The notes under the pieces: model-generated
What the model was told of the DNA's origin: nothing
What the model saw: only the letters and a program-made list of their open reading frames with translations
Databases searched by the model: none
Shown here: piece by piece, positions 1 to 9,300 of the stretch
Layout of the letters: every line of letters begins with the position of its first letter
Numbering within the stretch: position 1 is the stretch's first letter
Position numbers and translations under genes: made by a program
NCBI RefSeq assembly: GCF_003387475.1
Contig: NZ_QUNO01000006.1
Coordinates: 248,001 to 312,000 of the forward strand
DNA: 64,000 nucleotides
Source of the DNA: Kutzneria buriramensis
Lineage (GTDB): Bacteria; Actinomycetota; Actinomycetes; Mycobacteriales; Pseudonocardiaceae
Direction of reading: 5' to 3'

Positions 1-632
1 TGGTCGGTCGAGGTCAGCCGCTCCGCGGCGGCCTCCTGGGCGAGCCGGCGCAGTGCCGCCAGCAGGGCGTCGCCGAGCAGCGTCCAGATCACCACCGCCT
101 CGGCCATGCTGTCCACGTCCGGCCGGCGCAGGATCTCCCGCACCTCCGTCTCGGCCAGCCGCTCGGCCGTCGCGGCGTAGTCGTCGAGCACTGCGGCGAC
201 GTAGTCCTCCTGGCCGAGGCGGCGCAGCGTGGCGATCACCTCGGCCAGCGTGCCCCGGGCCGGGTTACGCGGCCGCACCTGCCAGCCGTGCCGGCCGATC
301 AGCTCGTCCACGTCGCGGCGCGAGGCCGCCCAGGCCTCGTCCTCGACGTGCTCACGCGGCACGGTGATCGAGTACTGGGCCTTGCCCAGGCTGTGCAGGA
401 TGCCGCGGTCGGGCGTGTCCACATTGGCCAGCACGGTCTTGGCCGCGGCCACCGACAGCCCGCCCACGTCGATCAGCGCGCGGACCAGCTTGAGCCGGCG
501 GACGTGCTCCTCGCTGTACTGGGCCTGGTTGGGACTGGTCCGCTCGCCCGGCGGCACCAGCCCCTCACGCAGGTAGTACTTGATCGTCGGCACCGGCATC
601 CCGGTGTACCGACTCAGTTCAGCGATCCGCAC
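1..632 (-). CDS. MerR-family transcriptional regulator (3' end outside window)
   Basis: The reverse strand reads VRIAELSRYTGMPVPTIKYY and continues LREGLVPPGE, a classic MerR-type winged HTH at residues 1-70. A longer helical region follows that lacks an obvious metal-binding cysteine pair, so the ligand is unknown. The GTG start at 632 is preceded by an AGGAG ribosome-binding site a few bases upstream. The gene runs off the left edge. It is divergent from the MMPL exporter at 739, so it probably controls that gene, its own gene, or both. The family is certain; the target is inferred from position. Confidence 0.9.
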   Translation of the reverse strand, partial: MRIAELSRYTGMPVPTIKYYLREGLVPPGERTSPNQAQYSEEHVRRLKLVRALIDVGGLSVAAAKTVLANVDTPDRGILHSLGKAQYSITVPREHVEDEAWAASRRDVDELIGRHGWQVRPRNPARGTLAEVIATLRRLGQEDYVAAVLDDYAATAERLAETEVREILRRPDVDSMAEAVVIWTLLGDALLAALRRLAQEAAAERLTSTD

Positions 633-664
633 GACCACTCCTTTCCGACGGTCACACCGTACTT

Positions 665-682
665 GCCGGCGAAAACGCCGGC
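665..682. promoter_or_regulatory. Inverted repeat between MerR regulator and MMPL gene
   Basis: GCCGGCG, then AAAA, then CGCCGGC: a perfect 7-bp inverted repeat in the 106-bp divergent region. It could be an operator or a leader hairpin. I did not find a convincing 19-bp-spacer MerR promoter around it. Confidence 0.4.
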
Positions 683-738
683 GCCAACAGTCTAGGTATA
701 GGTAGTGGGCAGCGCGACTATCCAAGGAAGGGGTTGGC

Positions 739-2916
739 ATGTTCGCCACCCTTGGCAGGTTCGTGACCAGGCACCACCGCGCCGTGCTGATCGTCGCGCT
801 GGCGCTGCTGGTGCTCGGCGGGCTGTGGGGGAGCGGGGCGCCGGGGTCGCTCAGCGGCGGTGGCGGCTTCGATGATCCGAACAGCGCGTCCGTGCACGCC
901 GACCAGCTGCTCGCCGGCCCGCTGGGCCGCGACGTGAGCGACGTGGTCGCCGTGTACTCCAGTCCTACCAAGACAGTTGACGATCCGGGCTTCGCCCAGC
1001 CGGTGCAGCGGGCGCTGGCCGCCATCCCGCGCGGCGACGTCACCCGACTCGACTCGTACTGGTCGACCCACTCCGCCGACTACGTCTCCAGCGACCGGCA
1101 CTCGGCGTACGCCACGCTCCAGCTGCGGTCCAGCGACGACCAGGAGCGCGTCAAGGAGCTCAAGGCTATCCAGAGCTACTTCAACGCGCCCGGCGTGACG
1201 GTGCGGCTCGGCGGCATGACGCCGATGACGTCCCAGGTGAACGCACAGAGCGCCAGCGACATCGTGCGGGCCGAGGCGCTGTCGCTGCCGGTGCTGCTCC
1301 TGCTGCTGGTGATCATCTTCGGCAGCCTGGTCGCCGCGTCGTTCCCGCTGGCGATCGGCATCCTGGTGGTGATCGGCTCGCTGGGCCTGCTCCGGTTCGT
1401 CACGATCTTCACCGACCTGTCCACGTTCGCCATCGAGATGGTCAGCGTGCTGGGTCTCGGCCTCGCGATCGACTACGCGCTGCTGATGGTCAACCGGTTC
1501 CGGGAGGAGCTGCGCGGCGGCCGGACCGTCGATGCCGCCATCGAGCGCACCGTCGCCACCGCTGGCCGCACGGTCGCCTTCTCCGCGCTGGCCGTCGCGA
1601 CATCGTTGCTGGGCATGCTGTTGTTCCCGTCCCGCTTCCTCCAGTCGATGGGCTACGCAGGCGTGGCGACTGTGCTGCTCGCGGCCGCCAGTTCGCTGAC
1701 CGTGCTGCCGGCGCTGCTGAAGTGGGCCGGGCCGTGGGTGGACGCGCTGCGGATTCCGCTGCCGCGCTGGCGCACTCCCGCCGACGAGACCCAGGGCCGG
1801 TGGTACCGCGTCGCCAAGACCGTCATGCGGCGGCCGGTGCTCAGCGCCGTCGGCATCGTGCTTGTGCTGGTCACTCTCGGGCTTCCCTTGCTGGGCGCGA
1901 ACTGGGCCCGTCCCGGCGACTGGGTGCTGCCCGTCAACGCCGACGCCCGCGCCGTCACCCAGCAGCTGGCCACCCAGTTCAAGGCCGATCCGGCCAAGGT
2001 CATCACCGGCGTCGTCGAGCTGCCCGGCTCGGTGGGTGCGGCGTCGTCCGCGGTGCGGGACTACGCCCAGCGGCTCGCCGCCGTGCCCGGCGTGCACGGC
2101 GCGTCCGTCACCGGGACGTACGACAACCTGGCGCGGATCTCCGTCGGCTACGCCATGGATCCGCAGTCGCGGGAGGCCCGTACGCTTGTCGAGGACCTGC
2201 GCGCGCAGTCCCCGCCCACCGGCGCCACTGTGTCCTTCACCGGCATGCCGGCGTCCCGTGTGGACATTGTGGACATGGTGACCGCGCGCCTGCCGTGGAT
2301 GATCCTCTTCGTCGCCGTCGTCGCGTTCCTGGCCCTGTTCCTGGCCTTCGGCTCCGTCGTCCTGCCGCTCAAGTCACTGCTGCTGAACCTGTTGTCGCTG
2401 TCGGCGTCCTTCGGCGCGATCAAGCTGATCTTCCAGGACGGCTGGCTCTCCGGCGTGCTCAACTTCGTGCCGGTCGGGGCGATCGACATCAACTTCCCGG
2501 TGCTGATCGTGGCCATCGCCTTCGGCCTGTCCATGGACTACGAGGTGTTCCTAGTGTCCCGGATCCGCGAGCAGTGGGCCCGCGGCGGCGACGGCGAAGA
2601 GGCCATCGCGCTGGGCGGGCAGCGCACCGCCCGCATCATCACCAGCGCCGCCCTGTTGCTGGCCATCGTCGTCGGCGGCTTTCTCACGTCGGGTATCACC
2701 TTCATGAAGATGATCGGCGTCGGGCTGGTGATCACCGTGCTGGTCGACGCCACCATCGTCCGCGGCCTGCTCGTGCCGGCCACCATGAAGCTCCTGGGCC
2801 GCTGGGCCTGGTGGGCACCGGCCCCGCTGGCTCGCTGGTGGTCCCGCCACGGCTTCGTCGAGGGCGACGACGACCGGCCAGCCCCCGTCCCCGACTCCCA
2901 GTCCGCCCGCGTCTAA
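739..2916 (+). CDS. MMPL/RND-family transporter
   Basis: 725-residue inner-membrane transporter of the MMPL (RND-like) family, which exports lipids or small hydrophobic compounds using the proton gradient. It shows the two-fold repeat of the family: an N-terminal TM segment (about residues 12-32), an extracytoplasmic loop, a TM bundle with the conserved Asp-Tyr pair in IDYALL (D245), then a second loop and bundle with the matching MDYEVF (D600). The length is normal for short actinobacterial MMPLs. ATG at 739 has a GGAAGGGG site just upstream. Divergent from the MerR gene. The substrate cannot be told. Confidence 0.93.
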   Translation: MFATLGRFVTRHHRAVLIVALALLVLGGLWGSGAPGSLSGGGGFDDPNSASVHADQLLAGPLGRDVSDVVAVYSSPTKTVDDPGFAQPVQRALAAIPRGDVTRLDSYWSTHSADYVSSDRHSAYATLQLRSSDDQERVKELKAIQSYFNAPGVTVRLGGMTPMTSQVNAQSASDIVRAEALSLPVLLLLLVIIFGSLVAASFPLAIGILVVIGSLGLLRFVTIFTDLSTFAIEMVSVLGLGLAIDYALLMVNRFREELRGGRTVDAAIERTVATAGRTVAFSALAVATSLLGMLLFPSRFLQSMGYAGVATVLLAAASSLTVLPALLKWAGPWVDALRIPLPRWRTPADETQGRWYRVAKTVMRRPVLSAVGIVLVLVTLGLPLLGANWARPGDWVLPVNADARAVTQQLATQFKADPAKVITGVVELPGSVGAASSAVRDYAQRLAAVPGVHGASVTGTYDNLARISVGYAMDPQSREARTLVEDLRAQSPPTGATVSFTGMPASRVDIVDMVTARLPWMILFVAVVAFLALFLAFGSVVLPLKSLLLNLLSLSASFGAIKLIFQDGWLSGVLNFVPVGAIDINFPVLIVAIAFGLSMDYEVFLVSRIREQWARGGDGEEAIALGGQRTARIITSAALLLAIVVGGFLTSGITFMKMIGVGLVITVLVDATIVRGLLVPATMKLLGRWAWWAPAPLARWWSRHGFVEGDDDRPAPVPDSQSARV

Positions 2917-2957
2917 TCTTGAGTTTTAGAACTGGTTTCAGAATGACGCCGTAGAAG

Positions 2958-3272
2958 GTGGCGTCCTCTTTGTACGACAGCTCGCTCGACGGAACGGGCT
3001 GGTGTGGTTTGTCGAGCGAAGTAGCCCGAAGCGCGGGGGGGATCTTCGACCATGTTTGGGTGTCGAACAACCCCGAACCACCTGTCGAGGATCCGAAGGT
3101 CGTCTCGGACCCTTGGACCCCGGTCTACCTTGATCGAAAGAGCGTACTGCCGATCCCGCAGATCCGTGCCGCCCTGGAGGAGTTCTGCAGGGTCGGGACC
3201 GGTGACCGGCCTGAAACGATCGGCTGGGTCCACGGCCACATGAACGGGATGCGCATGGAGGTTGAGGGATAG
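2958..3272 (+). pseudogene. Imm1-family immunity protein, N-terminally truncated remnant
   Basis: The reading frame gives VSNNPEPPVEDPKVVSDP, LPIPQIRAALEEFC and GTGDRPETIGWVHGHMNG, which I recognise as the C-terminal two thirds of the Imm1 immunity family. That family protects actinobacteria against cognate polymorphic or CDI-type toxins. An in-frame TAG at 2952-2954 lies just upstream and the usual N-terminal strands are missing; only a GTG without a good ribosome-binding site is available. No toxin gene is adjacent. It therefore looks like a decayed orphan, although a short functional form cannot be excluded. Confidence 0.6.
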
Positions 3273-3555
3273 CAGCGGCGCAACCTGGTGTCGAATTTCT
3301 AGGAGCGCAGGTGCCGCGAGCGCACCCACCGGCCACCGGCATGGCAGTGTCCGTTGCTCTGTAAGGGATTCGCTACCACCATCCCCTACACGCCGGTACG
3401 ACGGCGACGGGCGCGAACGGCGACGGGACCACCAATGGGCGGCGAGCTCATTGCCACGAGCTCCCCACCACTCGCCCACAGCCGGCCTGCCTCTAGGGGC
3501 AGGCGGCGATACCAGGACGCGGTGCACCTAGGTGCATGCCTCAGGATCTGCCGCC

Positions 3556-4071
3556 ATGCGAATCCTCCAGGTGATCACCCTGCTGCTCGTCGCCGTCGCG
3601 ACCGCCGGCTGCGCCCAGTCCACGCCCGCCGACGTGGCCGCCGGCGCCCCCAAGACGACCACGTCGTCGTCCCCGACCGCTTCCATCGACGCCTGCAAGT
3701 ACCTGAGCCAGGCCGACGCCGGCGCGATGTTCGGCGAGGCCGTCAACGCCGGCGCGCCCTCCACGGCCATAATCTACGACCACGGCTGTACCTTCACGGC
3801 CAGCTACGCCAGCCATGGTGCGCTCAGCGTGCACGTGTTCGACGGCCCGGACTTCACCCAGGTGTTGTCGGGCTTCAAGTCCATCTATGGTGACTCGACG
3901 CCGGTCGCCGGCTACCCCTATCCGGCGCTGCGGTCAGCGAACGGCGCTGTGTTCTCCGCGCAGGGCGGCAGCCGCGCGTGCACCGTGATGATGGTGATCA
4001 AGAACCCGAAGAATCCGGACGCCTTCGTCGCCAGCAGCGGCGAGCTGTGCAAGAAGGTGCTGGCGGGTTGA
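3556..4071 (+). CDS. DUF3558-like secreted lipoprotein
   Basis: Signal peptide MRILQVITLLLVAVATAG is followed by the lipobox cysteine C19, so this should be a membrane-anchored lipoprotein. A Thr/Ser/Pro linker leads into a domain beginning DACKYLSQADAGAMFGE, which resembles DUF3558 proteins of actinomycetes; several cysteines probably form disulphides. ATG 3556 is preferred over the in-frame ATG at 3532 because it places the signal peptide at the N-terminus. Function unknown. It stands alone between two decayed regions. Confidence 0.75.
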   Translation: MRILQVITLLLVAVATAGCAQSTPADVAAGAPKTTTSSSPTASIDACKYLSQADAGAMFGEAVNAGAPSTAIIYDHGCTFTASYASHGALSVHVFDGPDFTQVLSGFKSIYGDSTPVAGYPYPALRSANGAVFSAQGGSRACTVMMVIKNPKNPDAFVASSGELCKKVLAG

Positions 4072-4333
4072 CGCCCATAGCGTTCACTACAGCGCCACGG
4101 CGAGCGGCGCCGACAACTCAGCCACGATCTGCATCTGCCCCATGGGCCCGACCTATGGAAGATCTACTCGTGACAGGCCGCGACCCGCTACGGCAACGGC
4201 ACCTCATGGCAGTCGCCGGCCGTCACGTAGGTCACGATCCATTCCACGATCTGTATGTCGCGATCCGCGAGACCCGCGCAGCCTGTGGTCCGCGCCGCAC
4301 AGCGGTAGGGGAGGAACCTACGGCGAGGACAGC

Positions 4334-4441
4334 GTGGAGACCAAGGTCAGGAACGCCATCTGCCTCGGCACCGTCACCCTCGCCGCCGCCCAGCACTCGA
4401 TGCTCACCGACCTCCGCGCAGAAGGTTCTGGGCATCGGCTG
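4334..4441 (+). pseudogene. Possible remnant of an HNH-endonuclease-type gene
   Basis: The 390-bp stretch 4072-4461 holds no intact gene. One frame contains VETKVRNAICLGTVTLAAAQ, which resembles the C-terminal (V)C-x-G-x-(V/I)-T-L-x-x-A-Q segment found after HNH domains in many actinobacterial proteins. No HNH motif or start can be recognised around it. Treated as a degraded fragment, low confidence. Confidence 0.3.
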
Positions 4442-4461
4442 ACAAGCGAGGCAACCGCCGT

Positions 4462-5304
4462 TCATAGCGGTGCACCGTCCGGCGGGGGAGCTTGCGCGAG
4501 TTCGCACTTGTCGACGCATCGAGCCAACTGGCTTACGGTCGACAGTTGTTCCCACGCGGTCTGTTGATCGAGTTGGTCTGCTTGGTGCGCCGCGGGATTG
4601 CGGATGATCATCTGGACGCCGGGGGCGAACAGCCGCAGACCGCTGTTCATCGTGATCACGTCCCGATCGTTCGGACTCCCCGGCCATCGCAGCCGAGGCT
4701 TGCCAGATTGGGGCTCCTTGTCAGAGAACGTTTCCTGCCACAACGCGGTTTCCGAGATGTCGTTGCGGCCGGTTCGCTTCTTGACCATCAGCACGACCGC
4801 GTCGGCGGCGGCCGCGACGGCCTGGCGGAAGTGCCCGTCACGCCATAGCGGCCCGGCCGCATCCGACACCGTGGGGTGCAGCGCGTCGATACCCACCACG
4901 GGCGGGTGCTGAGCTGGCACCTGCGCGCTCAGGCTTTCCAGTCGGCTGATCGCCTGGTCGCAGGCGCCGAACACATCGGCCGCCGTGAACAGCGGCTTGG
5001 GCCGGGTGATCGTCTGCCAGGCGGTGATGGGGTCCAGGACCCCGACCTCCTGGACAGTGATACCGATATCGACAACCGAGGACGCGTTGGCGGCGAGCCC
5101 GGACGCCCGCGCGACCCTTTTCGTCCGCTGCGCGATCTCAGTCCGTCGAGCCCCTTTGCGGGGCGTGATCGCGGGCAGGATCCCCGGCGTCGCGGGGCTG
5201 CTCTCCTCGTAGAGCTTCAGCAGGGCCACCAGCGCCGACCGGAACTCCTTGACCGCGCCGATGAGTGACCCGAGGTTGTCAGGTCTCGTCCGTGCCTCAA
5301 TCAC
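4462..5304 (-). CDS. TIGR02391 (Ymh-like) family protein
   Basis: 280 residues. The C-terminal half carries the TIGR02391 signature: HPTVSDAAGPLWRDGHFRQAV at 143-163 (split here by a conserved Gly-His) and RNPAAH at 235-240. The N-terminal 100 residues are not recognised. The biochemical role of the family is unknown; members are often found near phage, restriction or other defence genes. It lies on the chromosomal side of the mobile-element junction about 350 bp away, so it is not part of the element. Start ATG at 5304. Confidence 0.75.
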   Translation of the reverse strand: MIEARTRPDNLGSLIGAVKEFRSALVALLKLYEESSPATPGILPAITPRKGARRTEIAQRTKRVARASGLAANASSVVDIGITVQEVGVLDPITAWQTITRPKPLFTAADVFGACDQAISRLESLSAQVPAQHPPVVGIDALHPTVSDAAGPLWRDGHFRQAVAAAADAVVLMVKKRTGRNDISETALWQETFSDKEPQSGKPRLRWPGSPNDRDVITMNSGLRLFAPGVQMIIRNPAAHQADQLDQQTAWEQLSTVSQLARCVDKCELAQAPPPDGAPL

Positions 5305-5655
5305 CAGGTGATCGTCGCATGCTGGTGCGCGCGGGTTAGACCAGATGCGAGCCGACTACGGCATTCACCCAGAAGGTGAGCGATCCACTGTGGCCACGCG
5401 ATAGACAGCGTTCGTGGTTCGACGCGGTGCTGGCGCGGGGATCACCGGCAGGGGTAGCACGCGGCGACCGCCAGCAACTGGCTGGTTGGCCTGCGTTTTT
5501 GCTGAGCTGCCGGGGAGGATCGGGCCAATCATCGAATCCACCTGCTGATGCTGCAGCTACCTGAAGTGGTGACGTGCGCACGGTTTGTGTGCTCGAGGGT
5601 GCTCAGACCCGGGTACGTCACATGCGGTGTGGATGCCACGAGAGAGTGTCCGAGG
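5305..5655. other. Non-coding chromosomal stretch left of the element
   Basis: No ORF with family resemblance or a ribosome-binding site. In the uninterrupted chromosome this would be the sequence just downstream of the tRNA-Leu gene. It ends in the attL core at 5646-5655. Confidence 0.5.
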
Positions 5656-5679
5656 CCGATCTTGCACGCTAACTACACG
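5630..5679 (+). other. attL: Predicted attL (B-core-P') of the serine-integrase element
   Basis: The core GTGTCCGAGG at 5646-5655 is identical to 21604-21613, inside the tRNA-Leu 3' end. To its right, CGCTAACTACACG at 5667-5679 is the exact reverse complement of 21588-21600, left of the other core. The two arms lie at equal distance from a GG dinucleotide (5654-5655 and 21612-21613). This is the geometry of P and P' half-sites split between attL and attR. The crossover at GG is deduced from symmetry. Confidence 0.75.
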
Positions 5680-5747
5680 GTTCCTCTTGCCTGACCCCAT
5701 GTGACGGCCACGGGTGAAACCGTCCCGTGTGACCCCGGTGTGCGTAG

Positions 5748-5818
5748 GGCCGTCCCAGTTCTGGGACAGCCTTGCGCGGCTTTGACCTGCGGGAATGCTG
5801 TTCCGACTGTCGGGACAG
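5748..5818. repeat. Two adjacent dyads with GTCCC/GGGAC half-sites
   Basis: GTCCCAG-TT-CTGGGAC at 5752-5767 is a perfect dyad, extended by GGC/GCC at its edges. CTGTTCCG-ACTGT-CGGGACAG at 5798-5818 forms an 8-bp stem with one wobble pair. Direct CCGTCCC copies also occur at 5720, 5750 and 5831. A TGTATA box at 5824-5829 follows the second dyad. Probably protein-binding sites; role unknown. Confidence 0.5.
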
Positions 5819-6159
5819 GTTGCTGTATACCCGTCCCACGCGCACCTGTTCGTACGTCGGCATGCTTGCCGCTTGACGGCAGCCGTGTGGCTTCTCCGCC
5901 TGCCACTTGAAGTGCTGAAGGCGTGAGATGGCAGCGGGGCCCGGGCTTGGGGTTCGATGTCCCGCAGAGTCAGGAATCTTCTGACCAGCCGCTTAGCAGA
6001 TCTTTGTTACTGGGAGGGCGGGAACTGTCAGGTTAACGTGCCGCATAGTCGAGGGCCCGGGGTGTCCAGTGCCGGCTTTACGACTGCCAGCAGGCATGTT
6101 GGAGAACGATACGACCGGAGTCCGGCGATTAGATGTGTTCGGCGTTGACAAATGACGCT

Positions 6160-6172
6160 TGCTGAAACCATC
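6160..6172 (+). promoter_or_regulatory. Copy of the xis/XRE operator half-site upstream of the STAND gene
   Basis: TGCTGAAACCATC is identical to 16146-16158 in the divergent XRE/excisionase promoter. A TTGACA box lies just upstream at about 6145-6150. The motif is about 200 bp before the STAND start, so transcription would carry a long leader. Confidence 0.5.
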
Positions 6173-6369
6173 GGATAGGAAGGCGCATAGCTTGCTGGCG
6201 ATGCTTCTGTGATCTCTTTGTCAGCGCTGGTGGGCGGCGGTAACGGATGTCCCCTGGTCTTGATTGCAACGATCTCATCACGGAAGTGAGCTGGCCGTAA
6301 CAATGGATGACACACGTGCGACGTCACCGAAAACTTTGACACGCGAGTTGGCGAGGGAAGACCTTCGAC

Positions 6370-9300
6370 ATGTCTGGCTTCAATCTCGACGCACTTGGCG
6401 ACAATCAGTTTGAAAGTCTTTCGCAAGCGCTTCTAAAGGAGGTCATAGGCAACGGTACGATTACCTTCGGCGCTGGGCCTGACGGTGGGCGGGAGGCCAC
6501 GTTCTCGGGGACGGCTCCGTATCCGTCAAAAACCGAGACGTGGGATGGTGAATGGATATTTCAAGCGAAGTTTCATGACACTAACTTGCTGGGGGTCGAA
6601 AAGGCGCGCAAGAAAGTACTTGCCGACCTTGAAGGAGAATTACAGAAGATAACGCAGAAGTACAAGAGAAGGTGTGACAACTATATACTTATAACGAATG
6701 TACCTCTAACTCCTTATCCCGATACTGGAACTCTTGACAAGATAATCGAACAAATCTCACCAAAGTATCGAAAGCTTGTCAAGAATATCCATGTTTGGGG
6801 TTTTGACGACGTTAGCAGAATGCTTGAAAAGTATGTCGGCGTCAGGACGTCCTATCTACACTTGATTGTTCCTGGCGATGTGATAGCAGAGCTTCTTGCA
6901 GAGCGCAAGGAGCGACTTAGTGAGCTCGCAATCACGGTGCAGGCATTTCTAGCCGGAACATTCAATCGTGATCAGTACGCTCAGTTAGAGCAGGCTGGCG
7001 ATGTAAAGGACCCGGTGCGCATTCAGCAGGTATTCTTTGAGCTGAATTCTAGACTTGAGGTCGGTGCGCCTGTTGGGGTCATAACGCGCGAGGCGGCCAG
7101 CCGCTTTGGTGACCTACAAGTGCGTATTGGAGATTATGCGGCTTATCCGACGCTTCGACTGTTACTTACCGATTCCTTGCAAAGAGTTGTTCTCGTTGGC
7201 GGCCCCGGGGAAGGGAAGTCGACGATTGGCCAGTATCTTGCACAGCTGCACAGGGCTAGTCTACTCGGAAAAGACATTGCAATAAATCCGCTCTATTTAC
7301 CTCTCATTCCGCGGATACCGCTGCGCGTCATCCTTCGAGACTTTGCGCAGTGGCTCGGTGAAAATAGTGATGCCGAGCAGAAATCTTTGCAAAGCTTGGA
7401 CGAGTATTTGTGTGAACACATTCGGCAAAATTGCAGTCGAAGCATAGATGCGCAAGCCCTGCATACCGTCATTAGGGCGAATCCCACGTTGCTGATCCTC
7501 GACGGTCTCGACGAGGTTACCGACCCTGCACTGCAGAAGCTTCTGCTTGATCGTGTCGAAGAGTTCACGCAAAGATGTGTCGATGTTCTACGCGCAGATA
7601 TGCAAGTTCTAGCGACGACTCGCCCCACCGGTTACACGGATCAATTTGACCCACATAGATTCCTTCATTTGAGGCTGACAAGCCTTGAGTCGCCCCAGAT
7701 TCGCGACTACGTGAACCGATGGATCGCTGCGCGAGACCTTGAGTATGGCAAAGCTAAGAGGTTGCGCGAAAATATCGAGGAGTGTCTTCATGATGAGCAG
7801 ATTCGCCCATTGATGAACACGCCGCTGCAGGTGACGATCCTTGTCCTAATCATCTCTAATGGAGGTACCCCGCCTAGGCAGCGTGAGGCGCTCTTTGACG
7901 AATACCTTGAAGTGATCTATAAAAGGGAAACGGCTAAGGGGAGGAACATTATCAGCTCCAATAAGGAGCTGTTAATTGGGTTGCACAAATACATAGGGTA
8001 CATTCTTCATGAAGAGTCCACGAAGGCTTCAGCAACGAAGTCTTACCTTGAGCGAAAGAGCTATGAAAGGCTAGTTTCGACCTATCTGAAGCACTTTGAT
8101 CCGTACAGCTCCAAGGAGACGCGCGACAAGCAGTTTAATGGAATTACAAAGGAATCAAACGAGCGACTCGTGCTGATCGTTGAGCCGCACAAGGATGCAT
8201 TTGGATTCGAGCTTAGATCGTTGCAAGAATTTTTCGCCGCATGCCATCTAGCCGACACATCAGTTGACACCAATCAACGATATTCTCGTTTCGAGAAAAT
8301 TGGCTCACTTACCCATTGGAGAAATGTAGCACTATTTTTCGCCGGCCGAGTTGGTAGAAGCTTTTCGGGCGAGTCGGCTGGGCTTATCGAAGTCTGTCGC
8401 GATTACGACACACGCATGCCGGACGTATTTGTTCGACGAGGCAGCCTGCTCGCTCTTGAACTGGCGGTCGACAAGGCGTTTGGGCCAAACCGGCGCCTTC
8501 AACGCAGCTTGCTGGAAGTTGGCTTAAGAATACTTGAAACCGATTTGTCGCTACGGAGAATGTCGATCGTTTCCGAGTTAATTATGAGGCTCCCTGAGGA
8601 AGACTTACACGACCTCGTTGGGCCACTGCTTATGGAGAAGGTTAATACCCTCGCGCCTCAACGGCTTGGTAACGTGTTGTACATGTCGATGAAGGTATCA
8701 AAAGAAGCTGACTTGATAAATGTTGCGGTATCGAAGATGAAATCGGGAAATGATACCGATTATTCGCTCTTGAAGAACTGTCTGACCAGCCCGCAAAGAG
8801 TATCGCTTGAGGCCGAACGTGTCGCCGAGATATTCGAGAAAGTTGGTATTGAGCGGGTGTCGGAACTCGTGGTCGCGGATGGACTGGGGAGCATTGGCGA
8901 TTCTTTCAGGGCGCTAGCTAATGCGAGCAATAGTGCCACTACGGTAGAGCTTGCAAAGCGGACAATTTCAATGCTGTCTCCTTCGGTGGCCATTTCCTTG
9001 GTAGAGGGTGAAGCCCTTACGGAGGAGGTTAAGAATACATGGCCAAGCGATGTCGGGTTGGCGATAATACAGGCTTTTGCTACGCTGATCTACTTTCTCG
9101 CACCACGCTATAGTACATTTCGACGGTCGCAATTGAGGGGCAATGTGAAATCCGTCGAAGCGGGAGATCTACATATCCCGCACGAGGTGATCGCCGGTCA
9201 GATCGATCGATATTGCCGCAGTATGGCTCTGGCTCCTGGGCGGCCGGAGGTGGCGGTTTTTTGGGTCGTGCACCTTGCGCTAGGGAAGCCCACCCGCGGT

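Larger units (their letters stand above)
5680..6369. other. Non-coding left end of the element
   Basis: 690 bp without a supportable gene. It holds a cluster of GTCCC/GGGAC elements and two dyads (5720-5837), and an operator-like motif at 6160-6172. It could contain the STAND promoter, a transfer locus (clt) or an origin; the sequence alone does not decide. Confidence 0.5.

Noticed and set aside
663-706. MerR-type 19-bp-spacer promoter for the MMPL gene
   Set aside because: No pair of -35/-10 boxes with the required spacing fits; only the inverted repeat is reported.
718-2097. Long opposite-strand ORF under the MMPL gene
   Set aside because: High-GC shadow of the real frame, with His/Arg/Gly-rich composition and no family features. 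The same reasoning removes the other long shadows across the window.
5945-5980. GGTTCGATGTCCC, resembling a tRNA T-loop and thus a possible attL
   Set aside because: It is on the opposite orientation to the tRNA-Leu, no acceptor stem follows, and the site at 5646-5679 explains both core and arms better.
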